A stretch of DNA of 64,000 nt. It comes from Photorhabdus bodei (GTDB lineage: Bacteria > Pseudomonadota > Gammaproteobacteria > Enterobacterales > Enterobacteriaceae). The translations under genes and the position numbers were made by a program. Where the stretch lies: NCBI RefSeq assembly GCF_003287735.1, contig NZ_NSCM01000004.1:124001-188000 (forward strand). Reading direction: 5' to 3'. The notes under the pieces are model-generated. The model was not told where the DNA came from and did no database searches. It saw only the letters and a list, made by a program, of their open reading frames with translations. Below, one piece after another: positions 27,449 to 37,237 of this stretch. Position 1 is the first letter of the stretch. Each line of letters opens with the position of its first letter.

Positions 27449-27743
27449 ATGTTAGTTGAAGTGGATCGCGCTAAGGCCGAGGCTACCAACCCGGTTAAGA
27501 GCACAAAAACAGAGGTCCTGCTTAAAGGTAAAAACAAAAAACCAACCTCACCAGTTGGTTTTTTTGTTTTTACCTATCTATTAATCCATTGAATCATATC
27601 CAAATAAACTTATAATCAACGGCTGTTAGTTGAGGCGCGTTTTGGCCTGTGTATCTCTTACGCAAGTTTTCGTAAGTCCTGGCTGAATACAGGTGGTGCT
27701 GATTCAGAGCCTCGGTCGGAGCGCGATCCACTTCAACTAACAT
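27449..27743. repeat. 24-bp perfect inverted repeats flanking a 247-bp segment
   Basis: Bases 27449-27472 and 27720-27743 are exact reverse complements. Both begin ATGTTAGTTGAAGTGGATCG and, reading inward, encode Met-Leu-Val-Glu-Val-Asp-Arg-Ala. Similarity continues a little further (CCGAGGCT on both sides). Two convergent short ORFs therefore share an identical start: 27449-27592 (+) and 27599-27743 (-). The arrangement could be a small mobile element, an invertible segment or a decayed duplication. Confidence 0.7.
27527..27574. terminator. Long bidirectional terminator hairpin
   Basis: GGTAAAAACAAAAAACCAAC pairs with GTTGGTTTTTTTGTTTTTACC (one bulged T) across a 7-nt loop. It is T-rich on both strands and lies at the centre of the inverted-repeat module, between the two convergent short ORFs. 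Confidence 0.75.
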
Positions 27744-27817
27744 TGATGAGAACCAGCCGGACAGGCAATGTAAAGGCAATGGCTGGGTAAATCGTGCTCC
27801 TCAACTGGAGCAAACGG

Positions 27818-27901
27818 GTGAAAGCATTTATTGACATTGCTATCATCGTTCTCAAAGCGTTAATCGCGCTTTTAGAGCTGATCCGTGCATTTCTGAAATA
27901 G
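27818..27901 (+). CDS. DinQ-like hydrophobic peptide, putative type I toxin
   Basis: 27-residue peptide starting GTG 27818, with CTGGAG seven bases upstream. Its core IAIIVLKALIALLELIR closely parallels E. coli DinQ (AIIVLGALIALLELIR, from memory), a single-span inner-membrane toxin that depolarises the membrane and is restrained by the antisense RNA AgrB. A strong terminator follows 17 bp after the stop codon. I found no LexA box in the 200 bp upstream and cannot identify an antisense RNA by eye. Confidence 0.6.
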   Translation: MKAFIDIAIIVLKALIALLELIRAFLK

Positions 27902-27918
27902 ATAACGGAAACGTAGCT

Positions 27919-27950
27919 AAGGCCATCGGGGTAACCTCCCGGTGGCCTTT
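27919..27950 (+). terminator. Rho-independent terminator of the small peptide gene
   Basis: AAGGCCATCGGG pairs with CCCGGTGGCCTT around a short loop (one wobble), ending CTTT. It directly follows the DinQ-like ORF. Confidence 0.75.
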
Positions 27951-28049
27951 AACACTTACCGCTTTTGCTCAAGCAAGCCACTCTTGTTTAAGTGGCCCAA
28001 TATACTGATCTAACAGCTTAAATTTGGTAATCCCGACCGGACTTGAACC

Positions 28050-28215
28050 CGTGTTCAAGCGGTTATTGCTCCGGTAGTATGGGAGGATAGCCAACAGATT
28101 AGTGTAGTTTACCGCGAGTCATACACATAATAACACTGGGACGCGTTTTTTAAATGCGGTATCGATCAGTGCTACAGGTTCTGATGGCCTGAAACACAAT
28201 TATCTCGCCCGCAAC
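28050..28215 (+). pseudogene. Second fragment of the baseplate/tail-tip gene 3' end
   Basis: Read with frameshifts, this encodes VIAPVVWEDSQQISV and HTHNNTGT, which parallels IVAPVVWVGSQQINV and HTHHNTST at the end of the broken gene at 27.2 kb. It is therefore a remnant of a paralogous phage gene, with no intact frame. Confidence 0.5.
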
Positions 28216-28230
28216 ATGCGGGCTTTTTTA
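28207..28230 (+). terminator. Rho-independent terminator
   Basis: GCCCGCAACATGCGGGCTTTTTTA is a compact GC-rich hairpin with a T run, closing the first phage remnant. Confidence 0.85.
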
Positions 28231-28366
28231 TACTTTCATAGAGCTTGAATACAATTCTGATATTAAATGAATGGGCAGTAAGTGTAATAAAAAACTGATA
28301 ATTCAGCGTGTTATATTAGCTTAGTGATTTAAAAGTTGTTGTTACTTTTTCGGATATAGAAATAAC

Positions 28367-28636
28367 TTATGTGATATCAGAATTGTTTGGTAAATCATTT
28401 CGGACGGTTCGTTTGATAGGCTGCTTATTTTCGTCAAAATACCGATTGGGCCATATCTCAGCAGGTGTGACACCAATTTCCTGAGTAATTAACAGCTCCC
28501 CTTTAGGCCAGGGACGCGTTAAAGCATTTGCTAATGTTGAAGAACTTAAACCGTGCTCTCTGGATAATGATGCTAGCGTTTTATTCTTCTTACGTATCGC
28601 AGCGATAATATCGGCGGTATGCCAGTCTTTTTTCAT
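28367..28636 (-). CDS. Ner/SfsB-like phage DNA-binding protein
   Basis: 89 aa. DWHTADIIAAIRKKNKTLASLSREHGLSSSTLANALTRPWPKGE and IGVTPAEIWPNRYF are diagnostic of the Mu Ner / Nlp (SfsB) family, lambda-repressor-like HTH proteins that downregulate early transcription in Mu-like phages. It is encoded opposite to the capsid-tail genes. The upstream side carries a cluster of hairpins. Confidence 0.82.
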   Translation of the reverse strand: MKKDWHTADIIAAIRKKNKTLASLSREHGLSSSTLANALTRPWPKGELLITQEIGVTPAEIWPNRYFDENKQPIKRTVRNDLPNNSDIT

Positions 28637-28660
28637 ATTCCTGCTTACCTCTTTGGTGGT

Positions 28661-28839
28661 GGCGGTTCAAACAGGGTTCGCAGTACCGGAGAGTAGCCAT
28701 TCCGGCGAGGCATAGCCTCCCCTGCCTGAACCGCCATAGAAGCGATAGCAGGCACACTGGTAAGGAAATAATCTCTTACCAGTGGGTTACTCATTCAAGG
28801 CTGCGACCCACTGACCATCGGATTTTGCCGATGGCAGTG
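28661..28839. other. Cluster of three inverted repeats upstream of ner
   Basis: Three stem-loops follow one another. First, GGCGGTTCA (28661) pairs with TGAACCGCC (28727-28735) across about 57 nt. Second, CACTGGTAAG and CTTACCAGTG (28755-28784) have a 10-nt loop. Third, CACTG..CCATCGG and CCGATGG..CAGTG lie at 28809-28839. None has a T-run typical of terminators. They could be operators or a structured phage RNA. Confidence 0.45.
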
Positions 28840-29372
28840 CTACTTTAACTGATTGTATTACTGACTCAAGAATCAAATAAATACCTTAGTGACGGTTTGT
28901 CTCGCTGCGTTCATGACGAAATAAATGAACTTATGGCGAAAACGGCACTACACCGCACCCGCCTGCACGTTTTGGATCAAGAAAATTTTTCAGTTTTAAA
29001 ATCCTACGAATCGAACAGCCAAACCGTGCCAGCACTGGCATTGTGAGAGAAGCAGCAAACTGAAATGATTGAAAAGATTTTCAGGGAATTTCAGTTTTTG
29101 GATCAAAAGAGGATCACGGATAAAATCCCAATACAATGATATTAAAGGAAAAATTATATTTTGCGTGGAAAATAAAATCACGGAGGAAAGCCGTGCTTTA
29201 TCATAAAAATTAGATAAGGCCGGTTTTACTGGATATATAGAACTGAAATTATTTTCTCCTTTTGCATTATGACAAGGAGAAAGTGAAAGCATTAAAGTGT
29301 GCTTAATTCATTAATATGCACGGGGTTACGTTCAAGCATCTTAAGTAGTTTCAGTGATGAACCAGAAGGAAT
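28840..29372. other. Region between ner and the capsid gene
   Basis: About 530 bp where terminase, portal and protease genes would be expected in an intact phage; none is present. Only short unsupported ORFs are seen, such as one from 28933 of 38 codons. Confidence 0.5.
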
Positions 29373-30479
29373 GTGGCGGTGCAGGTAGTGTCCATTGATG
29401 CCCATAAAAATAAAATAGATGGACGTAAAGTGGACCTGGAGCTAATGAAACGACACGCAGATTTTCAATATATTGAAGGGGAATACGGCATTGTAGTACC
29501 ACAGGCCGTCGATTACTTAAATCCCCAATATGCTAATAACTATACGTTAGCTATGGATGTACAGCCAGCTATGGTGACCGTGAGTAACGCCGGTGTTCCT
29601 GCATATCTGACTAACTATCTCGATCCTGAGTTGGTTCGTGTGTTGGTCACGCCGATGAGAGCGGCTGAAATTATCGGTGAAAATAAAAAAGGTGACTGGA
29701 CAACGCTGACAACCCAGTTCCCGGTTGAAGAATCAACGGGTGAAGTGAGTTCATACGGTGATCACAGCAACAATGGTATGTCAGATGCTAACGTGAACTG
29801 GGTGGAACGCCAGAGCTATCATTTCCAAACATTTACTGTCTGGGGGGAGCGTGAGCTGGATATGTACGATACGGCCCGTATCAATCGAGCAGCGCAACTT
29901 AACACCGCAAGCGCATTAACCCTAAACAAGTTTATGAATAAGTCTTATTTCTATGGTATTGCTGGACTTAAGAACTATGGACTGTTGAATGATCCAGGGT
30001 TAAGCGAACCGGTGGTACCAGCTGCAAACGGAAAATCCAATGGTACAACGTGGGAAACCAAAGACGGGCAGGCAATTTATGACGATATTTCCCAACGCCT
30101 ATTTAAACAGCTTACAAAACAGACAGAAGGGCTGGTGGAGCGAACAGATCCATTGAAACTTTGCATGTCGCCAACAGCGGAAGTCAATCTGACAAAAACC
30201 AACCAGTACAACGTTAATGTTACCGATCAGTTGAAAAAGAATTTCCCGAATCTAACGATTGAAACGGCGGTTGAATACAGTACAGATGCGGGGGAACTGG
30301 TTCAATTGATTGCCGATACGCTTGATGGTGAAAAAACGGCTTATGCCTCATTTACTGAAAAAATGCGGGCACACGCAGTCGTTGTGAACTCATCCAGTTT
30401 TAAACAAAAGAAATCAGCCGGTACGTGGGGTGCGATTATTCGTTATCCACACGCTATTGCACAAATGTTGGGGGTTTAA
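29373..30479 (+). CDS. Phage major capsid protein (DUF2184-like)
   Basis: 368 aa from GTG 29373 with AGAAGGA just upstream. [48 protein letters not shown] and [24 protein letters not shown], ending [14 protein letters not shown], match the major capsid proteins of contractile-tailed phages that use DUF3383 sheaths. It begins the structural operon; the following gene starts immediately after the stop codon. Because it is intact, the island is a prophage relic rather than a pure tailocin. Confidence 0.8.
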   Translation: MAVQVVSIDAHKNKIDGRKVDLELMKRHADFQYIEGEYGIVVPQAVDYLNPQYANNYTLAMDVQPAMVTVSNAGVPAYLTNYLDPELVRVLVTPMRAAEIIGENKKGDWTTLTTQFPVEESTGEVSSYGDHSNNGMSDANVNWVERQSYHFQTFTVWGERELDMYDTARINRAAQLNTASALTLNKFMNKSYFYGIAGLKNYGLLNDPGLSEPVVPAANGKSNGTTWETKDGQAIYDDISQRLFKQLTKQTEGLVERTDPLKLCMSPTAEVNLTKTNQYNVNVTDQLKKNFPNLTIETAVEYSTDAGELVQLIADTLDGEKTAYASFTEKMRAHAVVVNSSSFKQKKSAGTWGAIIRYPHAIAQMLGV

Positions 30480-30806
30480 ATGGCGACAGTCATTGTGGGG
30501 TGTAAATTGCCCCACGGATTAACGATTGAAATTGATAAGAATCACGTGACGCTAAACGGGATAAATTCATCAACAATTATTGGCGGTTATGGGCTGACAT
30601 ATGATGTTGATAAAGCGTTTTTTGACAAATATCTGGAGCTCTATGCAGATACGGAATTAGTCAAAAATGGGCTTATTTTTGCCCAGGAAAAACTCAAAGA
30701 GGCCCGGACTGAAGCTGAGGAAAAAGCCGAGTTAAAGAATGGGTTGGAGCCTATCGACCCAAAAAAACCGGGTAAGAATATCGAGCAGCGAAAAGAAGAG
30801 GATTAA
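30480..30806 (+). CDS. Small phage head-associated protein
   Basis: 108 aa. The N-terminal part ([16 protein letters not shown]....[19 protein letters not shown]) is followed by a highly charged coiled-coil tail. It begins directly after the capsid stop codon. Proteins of this type follow the capsid gene in related phages, but the precise role is unknown. Confidence 0.6.
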   Translation: MATVIVGCKLPHGLTIEIDKNHVTLNGINSSTIIGGYGLTYDVDKAFFDKYLELYADTELVKNGLIFAQEKLKEARTEAEEKAELKNGLEPIDPKKPGKNIEQRKEED

Positions 30807-30810
30807 GCTA

Positions 30811-31260
30811 ATGGGCTTTGTTGTCGTTTTTGATGTCGTGAAATTTCGCACTCGTTACCCGGAGTTTTCTTCTGTCAGTGATGTCCTGCTGGATACCTAT
30901 TTTATTGAAGCAACACTCTATCTTAACAATACGGCCCAAAGCCCAGTTAGTGATCTTGAGCAACGGGGAATGTTGCTGAATATGCTTGTTGCTCATATTG
31001 CCGAACTTAATCGTTTATCTGTTAGCGGAACAGTGGCCAATCCGCTCGTGGGGCGAGTTAGCAGCGCAAGCGAGGGATCTGTTTCCGTTTCGGCTGATAT
31101 GGGAGCTGTCAGTGAACGTGCTGCTTGGTTCTTGCAGACAAAATACGGGGCTATGTACTGGCAGACAACAGCACAATATAGAACTATGCGTTACATCCCC
31201 GGCAGCTCTCCCTCTCACTATCCGTCATATTACTATCCACGGACTCAATGGAGGCGCTAA
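30811..31260 (+). CDS. DUF4054-like phage head-tail connector protein
   Basis: 149 aa from ATG 30811. [23 protein letters not shown]...[15 protein letters not shown].....[14 protein letters not shown] is the usual pattern of DUF4054 connector/neck proteins. Its stop overlaps the next start. Confidence 0.75.
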   Translation: MGFVVVFDVVKFRTRYPEFSSVSDVLLDTYFIEATLYLNNTAQSPVSDLEQRGMLLNMLVAHIAELNRLSVSGTVANPLVGRVSSASEGSVSVSADMGAVSERAAWFLQTKYGAMYWQTTAQYRTMRYIPGSSPSHYPSYYYPRTQWRR

Positions 31261-31718
31261 TGTCGAATAGTATCAAGGGCGGTGATGCAGCAAAACGCTA
31301 TTTAAAGCAATTAGCCAAAAAGATAGGTGAAGGCAAAAAATTACGTGCTGGTTTTTTCAAAGACGCGACTTATCCCGATGGTACTTCGGTAGCAATGGTG
31401 GCAATCAGTAACGAGATTGGCGATCCGAAGCGTAATAGGCCGCCCCGTCCGTTTTTTCGTAACACTATCAACGAACATGCTAATGAATGGGGTGATGTGC
31501 TTGCACAGGGCCTGAGTGCTAACGATATGAATGGGGATGCAGCGTTACGGATGACCGGGGAAGTTATCAAGGGGCAAATTCAACAATCTATTCGTTCTTT
31601 CACTTCACCAGGCAATGCGGAATCAACTATAGCTAAAAAGGGATTTGATGTCCCGTTACGTGACACCAAACACATGCTGAACAGTGTTGATTATGTGGTT
31701 GATGAGGGGAACGAATGA
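31260..31718 (+). CDS. HK97 gp10-like virion morphogenesis protein
   Basis: 152 aa from ATG 31260, which overlaps the previous stop and has GGAGG upstream; an in-frame ATG at 31248 is less likely. RAGFFKDATYPDGTSVAMVAISNEIG..KRNRPPRPFFRNTI is typical of minor tail/neck proteins of the gp10 type. Confidence 0.7.
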   Translation: MSNSIKGGDAAKRYLKQLAKKIGEGKKLRAGFFKDATYPDGTSVAMVAISNEIGDPKRNRPPRPFFRNTINEHANEWGDVLAQGLSANDMNGDAALRMTGEVIKGQIQQSIRSFTSPGNAESTIAKKGFDVPLRDTKHMLNSVDYVVDEGNE

Positions 31719-32086
31719 ACCTGCATAATATTGTATCTGGTGCTGTCGGGATTGTTAATCCTCACTCGCCTGGAGAGATACGGGTAAGTGCGGGCTATGA
31801 TATTGCACCCAGTGGCAAGCAAATTCCGAAATACATCACAACACCTGTTACCGCACAAATTCAGCCACTGACTTTTACTGATCTACAACATACAAACGGT
31901 TTGAATATTCAGGGCATACTCAAAGCGGCTTATGTGAATGGCAATTTTAATGCCGTCAACCGCCCCAGGCAGCAAGGGGGCGATCTGCTGATTATTAATG
32001 GTGAAGAGTGGTTGATAGTGCAGATTTTGGAAGAGTGGCCGGATTGGTGCAAATTTGCTGTTACATTGCAGCGTGGGGAACAATAG
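31715..32086 (+). CDS. Phage neck/tail-completion protein
   Basis: 123 aa, overlapping the previous gene by 4 bp. The conserved features are the ITTPVTAQIQPLTFTDLQH block and a C-terminal GEEWLIVQILEEWPDWCKFAVTLQ. The family occurs at this position in DUF3383-type phages. Exact role unknown. Confidence 0.6.
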   Translation: MNLHNIVSGAVGIVNPHSPGEIRVSAGYDIAPSGKQIPKYITTPVTAQIQPLTFTDLQHTNGLNIQGILKAAYVNGNFNAVNRPRQQGGDLLIINGEEWLIVQILEEWPDWCKFAVTLQRGEQ

Positions 32087-32628
32087 TGGCAACGATAAGT
32101 GTAACGCAAGACGATATAACAACCGCATTACGCGGTTTTTTAATAGCCTTAATACCTAAGCGTAGCGTTATTTTGTCTCAGATAAACCGCTCACCGATGC
32201 CGGATGGCGATTTTATTGTTATGACACCATTGAACAGCACGGGTTTATCAACAAGTGTAGAGATCTATAACGCACCTATAGCAGCAGGTATGGGGGAAAG
32301 TCTAATCACTCGGACGACACGCTGGACATGTCAAATTGACTGCTACGGTCAGTTCGCTCATGAGGATGCTCACATTATTGCAACGACGGTGCGTACTGAA
32401 CATGCAAGTGAGCTATTCAAGAGATCGGGTATCGATATGACACCGCTCTATGCCAGCGATCCGATTCAGACGACGATGATTAATGGTGAACAGCAATATG
32501 AGTCGCGTTGGACATTTGAATTTACTGCTCAAATCAACCCCGTTGTGACAACAGAACAACTATTTTTCGACAGCATTACGCTGGACACTAAAACAGTGGA
32601 GTCTATTCATGGCAATTCCAATCAGTAA
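32086..32628 (+). CDS. Phage neck protein (LIC_12616-like)
   Basis: 180 aa from GTG 32086, whose G is the last base of the preceding [27 protein letters not shown] and [24 protein letters not shown] are the family blocks. It overlaps the sheath start by 20 bp, so the operon is tightly coupled. Confidence 0.65.
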   Translation: MATISVTQDDITTALRGFLIALIPKRSVILSQINRSPMPDGDFIVMTPLNSTGLSTSVEIYNAPIAAGMGESLITRTTRWTCQIDCYGQFAHEDAHIIATTVRTEHASELFKRSGIDMTPLYASDPIQTTMINGEQQYESRWTFEFTAQINPVVTTEQLFFDSITLDTKTVESIHGNSNQ

Positions 32629-34096
32629 AGACGTGAGAATTAATCCGGGGGTGCTGTCGGCAGCGGGTAATGCTGTTGATCTCAATGGGTTATTACTGAC
32701 AGATAATATATATGCACCTGTTGGAGCGGTGTTGTCGTTCTCGACTAAAGAGGATGTGGCGGCATATTTCGGTGGTGCATCCGAAGAATATAGCATGGCG
32801 GCTATTTATTTTTCAGGGTACAACAATTGTACAAAGACGCCCGGTCAATTGCTGTTTTCCCGATTTAATCAAGCGGCAGTATCGGCCTGGTTACGCTCAG
32901 GTTCTTTTAATGGAGTAGCTATTACCGATCTGCAAAAAATGTCCGGTGCGTTGAAACTCAATATCAATGGCACAGCAATAAATGCCGCAATCAATCTTGA
33001 TGGGGTTAAATCCTTTGCTGATGCAGCAAAGAGCATTGAAACAGCGGTTGGCAAGGCAGTAACGGTTGTGTTCGATACTACCCGTAAGGCTTTCATCATC
33101 AATGTCGTGTCTGGCAGCATTAAACCAGAAGATACAAGCATTACCTATGGTACTGGTGATGGGGCTCAAGCTTTTAAGTTCACTGGCGCACTAGGGGCAA
33201 CGGTTTCTCAGGGGGCTACAGTGTCGGCGGTTCCTGATCTATTCGCTGTGATTAAAACGCAGTCTCAGCAATGGGCAGGTTTTACGACGGTATTTGAATG
33301 TACAGATGAACAGCATCTTGCATTATCAGCGTGGGCTAGTAGTCAGGCATATCGCTATTTCTATGTTGCCTGGACAACAAGCGGCACGGCAAAAGTAAAA
33401 GGCAGCCTGGAAACTATCGCCCATAAAATTATCGGCATTAATAGCTACGGTAGTGTCGTTCCTGTTTTCTGCTCTGATAATATGAAACCGGTAGCAGTAT
33501 TGGGTTATGCGGCGGTGCTGGATTTTGAGCGAACGGAGGGGCGTGTTCCGTTTAAATTCAGAGAATTGAACGGCCTCAGTCCTGATGTGATCGATTCTGA
33601 TGTTTATGATGCACTGATTGCTAATGGATATAACTTCTATGGCAATTATGCCGCCAATAACATCACCGAAAATTATTGGGCTGATGGCACAATAACCGGT
33701 GATTTTAAGTGGTTAGATTCCTTCTGTGGTCAAATCTGGCTGAATGCGAACTTGCAAGGCGCGGTTATTGCCTTGTTCAAATCCAATAAGACTGTTCCTT
33801 ATAACACGGCCGGCCGTGCGCTGGTGGAAGCCTCAATGAGTGATGTTATCCAGCGGTTTAAGTTGTGGGGCGGTATCCGATCAGGCGTAACATTATCGGC
33901 TGCACAAAAGCTGGAAATTATTAACGCCGTGGGATCTGATGTTTCAACGTCAATAATCGCGAAGGGTTATTACTTGTATATTGGGAAAATGTCTGCCTCT
34001 ATGCGTGCAAATCGCACCAGCCCAAGCTGTACACTGTGGTATTGCGACGGTGGCAGTATTCAGAAATTCGAAATGGCATCTACGGAGGTTCAATAA
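32609..34096 (+). CDS. Contractile tail sheath protein (DUF3383)
   Basis: 495 aa. The start [25 protein letters not shown], the block [24 protein letters not shown] and the C-terminal [24 protein letters not shown] identify the DUF3383 sheath of myovirus-type phages. It forms the contractile outer cylinder around the tail tube. Intact. Confidence 0.85.
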   Translation: MAIPISKDVRINPGVLSAAGNAVDLNGLLLTDNIYAPVGAVLSFSTKEDVAAYFGGASEEYSMAAIYFSGYNNCTKTPGQLLFSRFNQAAVSAWLRSGSFNGVAITDLQKMSGALKLNINGTAINAAINLDGVKSFADAAKSIETAVGKAVTVVFDTTRKAFIINVVSGSIKPEDTSITYGTGDGAQAFKFTGALGATVSQGATVSAVPDLFAVIKTQSQQWAGFTTVFECTDEQHLALSAWASSQAYRYFYVAWTTSGTAKVKGSLETIAHKIIGINSYGSVVPVFCSDNMKPVAVLGYAAVLDFERTEGRVPFKFRELNGLSPDVIDSDVYDALIANGYNFYGNYAANNITENYWADGTITGDFKWLDSFCGQIWLNANLQGAVIALFKSNKTVPYNTAGRALVEASMSDVIQRFKLWGGIRSGVTLSAAQKLEIINAVGSDVSTSIIAKGYYLYIGKMSASMRANRTSPSCTLWYCDGGSIQKFEMASTEVQ

Positions 34097-34533
34097 TGTC
34101 AGACACAATCACTTCTGCTGATGCAGTCATTACCCTGACAGTCACTAATTTGTATCCGTCTGGTGTGCAATTACAGGGATTTGCCGCAGACAACATTTTC
34201 GAAACTGAGGTGTTAGATTTGGCTGAAACTGTGCGTGGGGCGGACGGTAAACTGTCAGCGGGTTTTATCTACGGCAATATCAATCAGACGATTCATATTA
34301 TGCCTGATTCGGAAAGTCGCACCATTTTTGATACCTGGGCGACGACATCACGTACTAGTGTCGCTGTGTTCAGATGTAATGCGACGGTTATTCTTCCGGC
34401 TATCGGGCGTAAATACACATTAGTAAACGGCGTTCTGAAGCAATGGAAAACCATGCCGGACGCAGGAAAGGTTTTACAAGCGGCGCAGGCCGTCATTGAG
34501 TGGGAATCAATAACAGGTGAGGCATATAGCTAA
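34096..34533 (+). CDS. Tail tube protein (DUF3277-like)
   Basis: 145 aa. AVITLTVTNLYPSGVQLQGFAADNIFETEVLDLAETVRGADGKLSAGFI is the conserved start of the tube protein that accompanies DUF3383 sheaths. Its ATG overlaps the sheath stop codon, and it overlaps the next gene by one base. Confidence 0.82.
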   Translation: MSDTITSADAVITLTVTNLYPSGVQLQGFAADNIFETEVLDLAETVRGADGKLSAGFIYGNINQTIHIMPDSESRTIFDTWATTSRTSVAVFRCNATVILPAIGRKYTLVNGVLKQWKTMPDAGKVLQAAQAVIEWESITGEAYS

Positions 34534-34940
34534 TGGCACGTAAAGAAACCTTCATCACTATGAATGATGATAATCGCGACAAAGGAAAGCTTTTTTACAT
34601 TCAGGAAATGCCCGCTTCACAGGCTGAATGGTGGGCTATTCGTGCATTGATGGTAATGGGGAGAGAGTGGTTGGATATCCCCGATAATTTTCGGGATTTG
34701 GGCATGGCTGCATTAGCGGTGGTTGGGTTGAAAGCAATTTCACGCATCGCACCTGATGAAGCCAGGCCGCTACTTGATGAGCTAATGACCTGTGTACAGA
34801 TGGTTCCGAACCCGGCGGATAAAAAAATCAAACGTGAACTGATCGACAGTGACATTGAAGAAATTGTTACCCGGCTGAAATTGCGTGCAGAGGTGCTTAA
34901 GTTACACGTGGATTTTTTCAAAACCGCCGACCAATCGTAA
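34533..34940 (+). CDS. Tail assembly chaperone, short (unshifted) form
   Basis: 135 aa located between tube and tape-measure genes, the classic position of lambda G-like chaperones. FYIQEMPASQAEWWAIRALMVMG and EEIVTRLKLRAEVLKLHVDFF are characteristic. Near its end lies a canonical T TTT TTC slippery heptamer (34913-34919) in the right phase for -1 frameshifting. Confidence 0.78.
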   Translation: MARKETFITMNDDNRDKGKLFYIQEMPASQAEWWAIRALMVMGREWLDIPDNFRDLGMAALAVVGLKAISRIAPDEARPLLDELMTCVQMVPNPADKKIKRELIDSDIEEIVTRLKLRAEVLKLHVDFFKTADQS

Positions 34941-35149
34941 TCCCGCCGCGCTATTCCAGCATCTCAAAGCCATTCGGTATCATCAGTTATACAAATGTCC
35001 CAGGCACAATAGCGACCGTTATCTCATCAGGAAAAGCAACTCTCCATGAGCTGGATACAGTTTATGGCGTGGAGGATCTTTGGCAGTTAATAGAGATTAT
35101 TCAGGTCGATAATCACAATGCTTACGTTTTACAGCAGGGTAAAAACTGA
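34533..35149 (+). CDS. Tail assembly chaperone, -1 frameshifted long form (G-T type)
   Basis: After the slippery site at 34913-34919 the -1 frame stays open to TGA 35147-35149. It encodes FQNRRPIVIPPRYSSISKPF..., ending LHELDTVYGVEDLWQLIEII followed by a VDNHNA block. That ending looks like the T domain of tail chaperones. The stop overlaps the tape-measure start. It gives a product of about 204 residues by programmed frameshifting. Confidence 0.72.
34913..34919 (+). promoter_or_regulatory. Programmed -1 frameshift slippery site
   Basis: T TTT TTC, read in the zero frame of the chaperone gene, is of the X XXY YYZ form. The -1 frame downstream is open for 230 bases and is clearly protein-like. 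Confidence 0.75.
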
Positions 35150-37237
35150 TGGCAAACATTATAGATGAACTTGTTATAACGCTGGGACTGGACGCGGCTG
35201 AATTTAGCGCAGGTGAAGCCGCGGTAATTGCCGGGATCGGTGGCCTGGTTCAGGTTATGCAAAAACTGGTTGACTCGTTTAATGATGGCGAAAAGAAAAC
35301 CAGCAAATCATTAGACAAAACCGGTAAGACAACCGAAAAAGTAGCAAAAGAAATGGAGGTGGCAGGAAAGAAAGCCTCCTCTTTCTTTTCCAGCATAAAG
35401 GGTCAGATCTTGGCTTTGGCGGGTGTCACGGTTTCACTCGGTGGACTGAAAAGTTTTGTGACCAGCTTTACCGGTAATCTGAATCAGTTAAGTACTGCTG
35501 CTGATGCTTTTGGTATGTCTGCCAAAGCACTTGATGGCTGGACAAAAGCAGGCGCGGCATTTGGGGTTAGTGCGAATGAGGTTGTCGGGGCATTTTCACG
35601 AATTAACGATGCTAAAGCCCGATTGAAATCGGGTGTTGCTCTTGATCCCGCCCTAGAAACACTCTTGAAAACGGCATCACAAGCGGGTGTCAATATTGAT
35701 GTTGTGTCAGACAGCACTGAATCCATCATGCGAAAGCTGACCAGTGTTTTTCCTAAACTTAATAAAGATCAGCAGCAAGCCTACGGTGGTGAACTCGGAT
35801 TCGGTTACGCAGCGCAGCAGTGGTTCTCATCCGGCCATGCTCTCAAAGACGTGGATAAATTTACGGCCAGTTCGGGTGTGGATGATAAATCTGTTGCCGC
35901 CGCGCGTCGTTTCCGTGAACAGTGGACAGAGATAAGCCAGAGTTTTGAGAAAACAGGCTACATTCTGTTTAATGCTCTTTTACCATATATCAATGATTTC
36001 AATATCTGGCTAAAAAATTTAGCTGATTGGATGAATAAGCACCCAGAAGAGATTAAAAAAGCGGTCAGCGGTTTTCTCGATAAGATGAGTTTTATTATTT
36101 CAGTCGCTAATCAGGCTGCGGGGGCGGTAGGCGGTTGGGGGTAATGTCATCATTGGGCTAATCGGGTTGAAGTTTGCCGGGTGGTTATGGGGAATTTATC
36201 GCGCGGCTTCGTCCATGCTGAAAATGGGAAAAGGGATTGTTGGGAAGGCCGGAATATATGGCGCTATTACATATGCGTTATATGATCCTGTGGAGTCAGT
36301 TGCGACTTCGATTGTTGGGGAAGAGACAAAAAATACACTTGATTCATATGGATTGTATCTGGCAAGCGACTGGACACCCTTTTTTAGTAAAAAAGAGTAT
36401 GAAGCCTATCAGGCAAAACTGGATGGTAAAACCTCTAAGCCAGATACGACCATAGTCAAAGAGGAAGAAAAGCGCAGCGAAAACGACCGTATCATTCGGG
36501 CCAAGGATGAACGACAACAGCGGCTGGAATACAGCAATAATTGGTTAAGAACTGCGTTAGATAAGCTGACCGATTCAATTAATAAACTGATTGATTCGCT
36601 CGTTCCTCAAGTCGCAGCCGCTGAAATGTCACCGAACACTACCGGCATGAAATTACTGGGTTGGCTATCACCGAAATTAGCGCAACTTGAGCAGCAGTTC
36701 GGGTTACCGGAGGGTTTATTACGTAGTGTGGCTATCACTGAATCGGGAGGCAATCAGTATGCTGTGTCCAAAGCAGGCACCAAGGGCTTATTCCAGTTCA
36801 TGCCAGGTACAGCCAAACATTTTGGGTTAAAGGATGATGATGTTTTTGATCCGGTAAAATCTTCGGAAGCCGCGGCAAAATATTTATCTCAGCTAATGAG
36901 AATGTTTGACGGAGATTTGAGTGAAGCACTGGCAGCTTATAACTGGGGGCAGGGAAATGTCATGCGGAAAGGATTGGGCGCTGCGCCAAAAGAAACCCGC
37001 GATTATATCCCAAAGGTATTGGTGAATATGCCACAACCAGGGGCTCATGTGGCCGCTCAACGCTATGAGAATGCGGTAAACAACAATCGAAACTCTTCTG
37101 TTTCTGAGAGTTACCACATCGGAACTATTCAAGTCAGCTCTAATGCTAACAACGTAAAAGGCGTAGTTGACGATGCCCGGCAGAAAATAGGTGGATCAAC
37201 GCTGGCAGCAAGCTATTCAACGGGGGTAACCGGATAA
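35149..37237 (+). pseudogene. Tail tape-measure protein with lysozyme-like domain, split by a one-base frameshift
   Basis: The first half (35149-36144) has coiled-coil and hydrophobic tape-measure sequence ending VGGWG. The second half (frame of 36167-37237) continues KFAGWLWGIYRAASSM and carries a lytic transglycosylase SLT domain: ITESGGNQYAVSKAGTKGLFQFMPGTAKHFG then AAYNWGQGNV. Removing one G from the run at 36137-36141 joins the halves as GGWGNVIIGLIGLKFAG. The lesion is either a true frameshift or a homopolymer sequencing error. Confidence 0.8.

Noticed and set aside
28933..29049. 38-codon ORF before the capsid gene
   Set aside because: Plausible start, but no recognised family and no clear ribosome site. 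It may be the scar of deleted head genes.
28996..29292. 98-codon minus-strand ORF opposite the region before the capsid gene
   Set aside because: Residue composition is not protein-like and it has no ribosome site or neighbour context.
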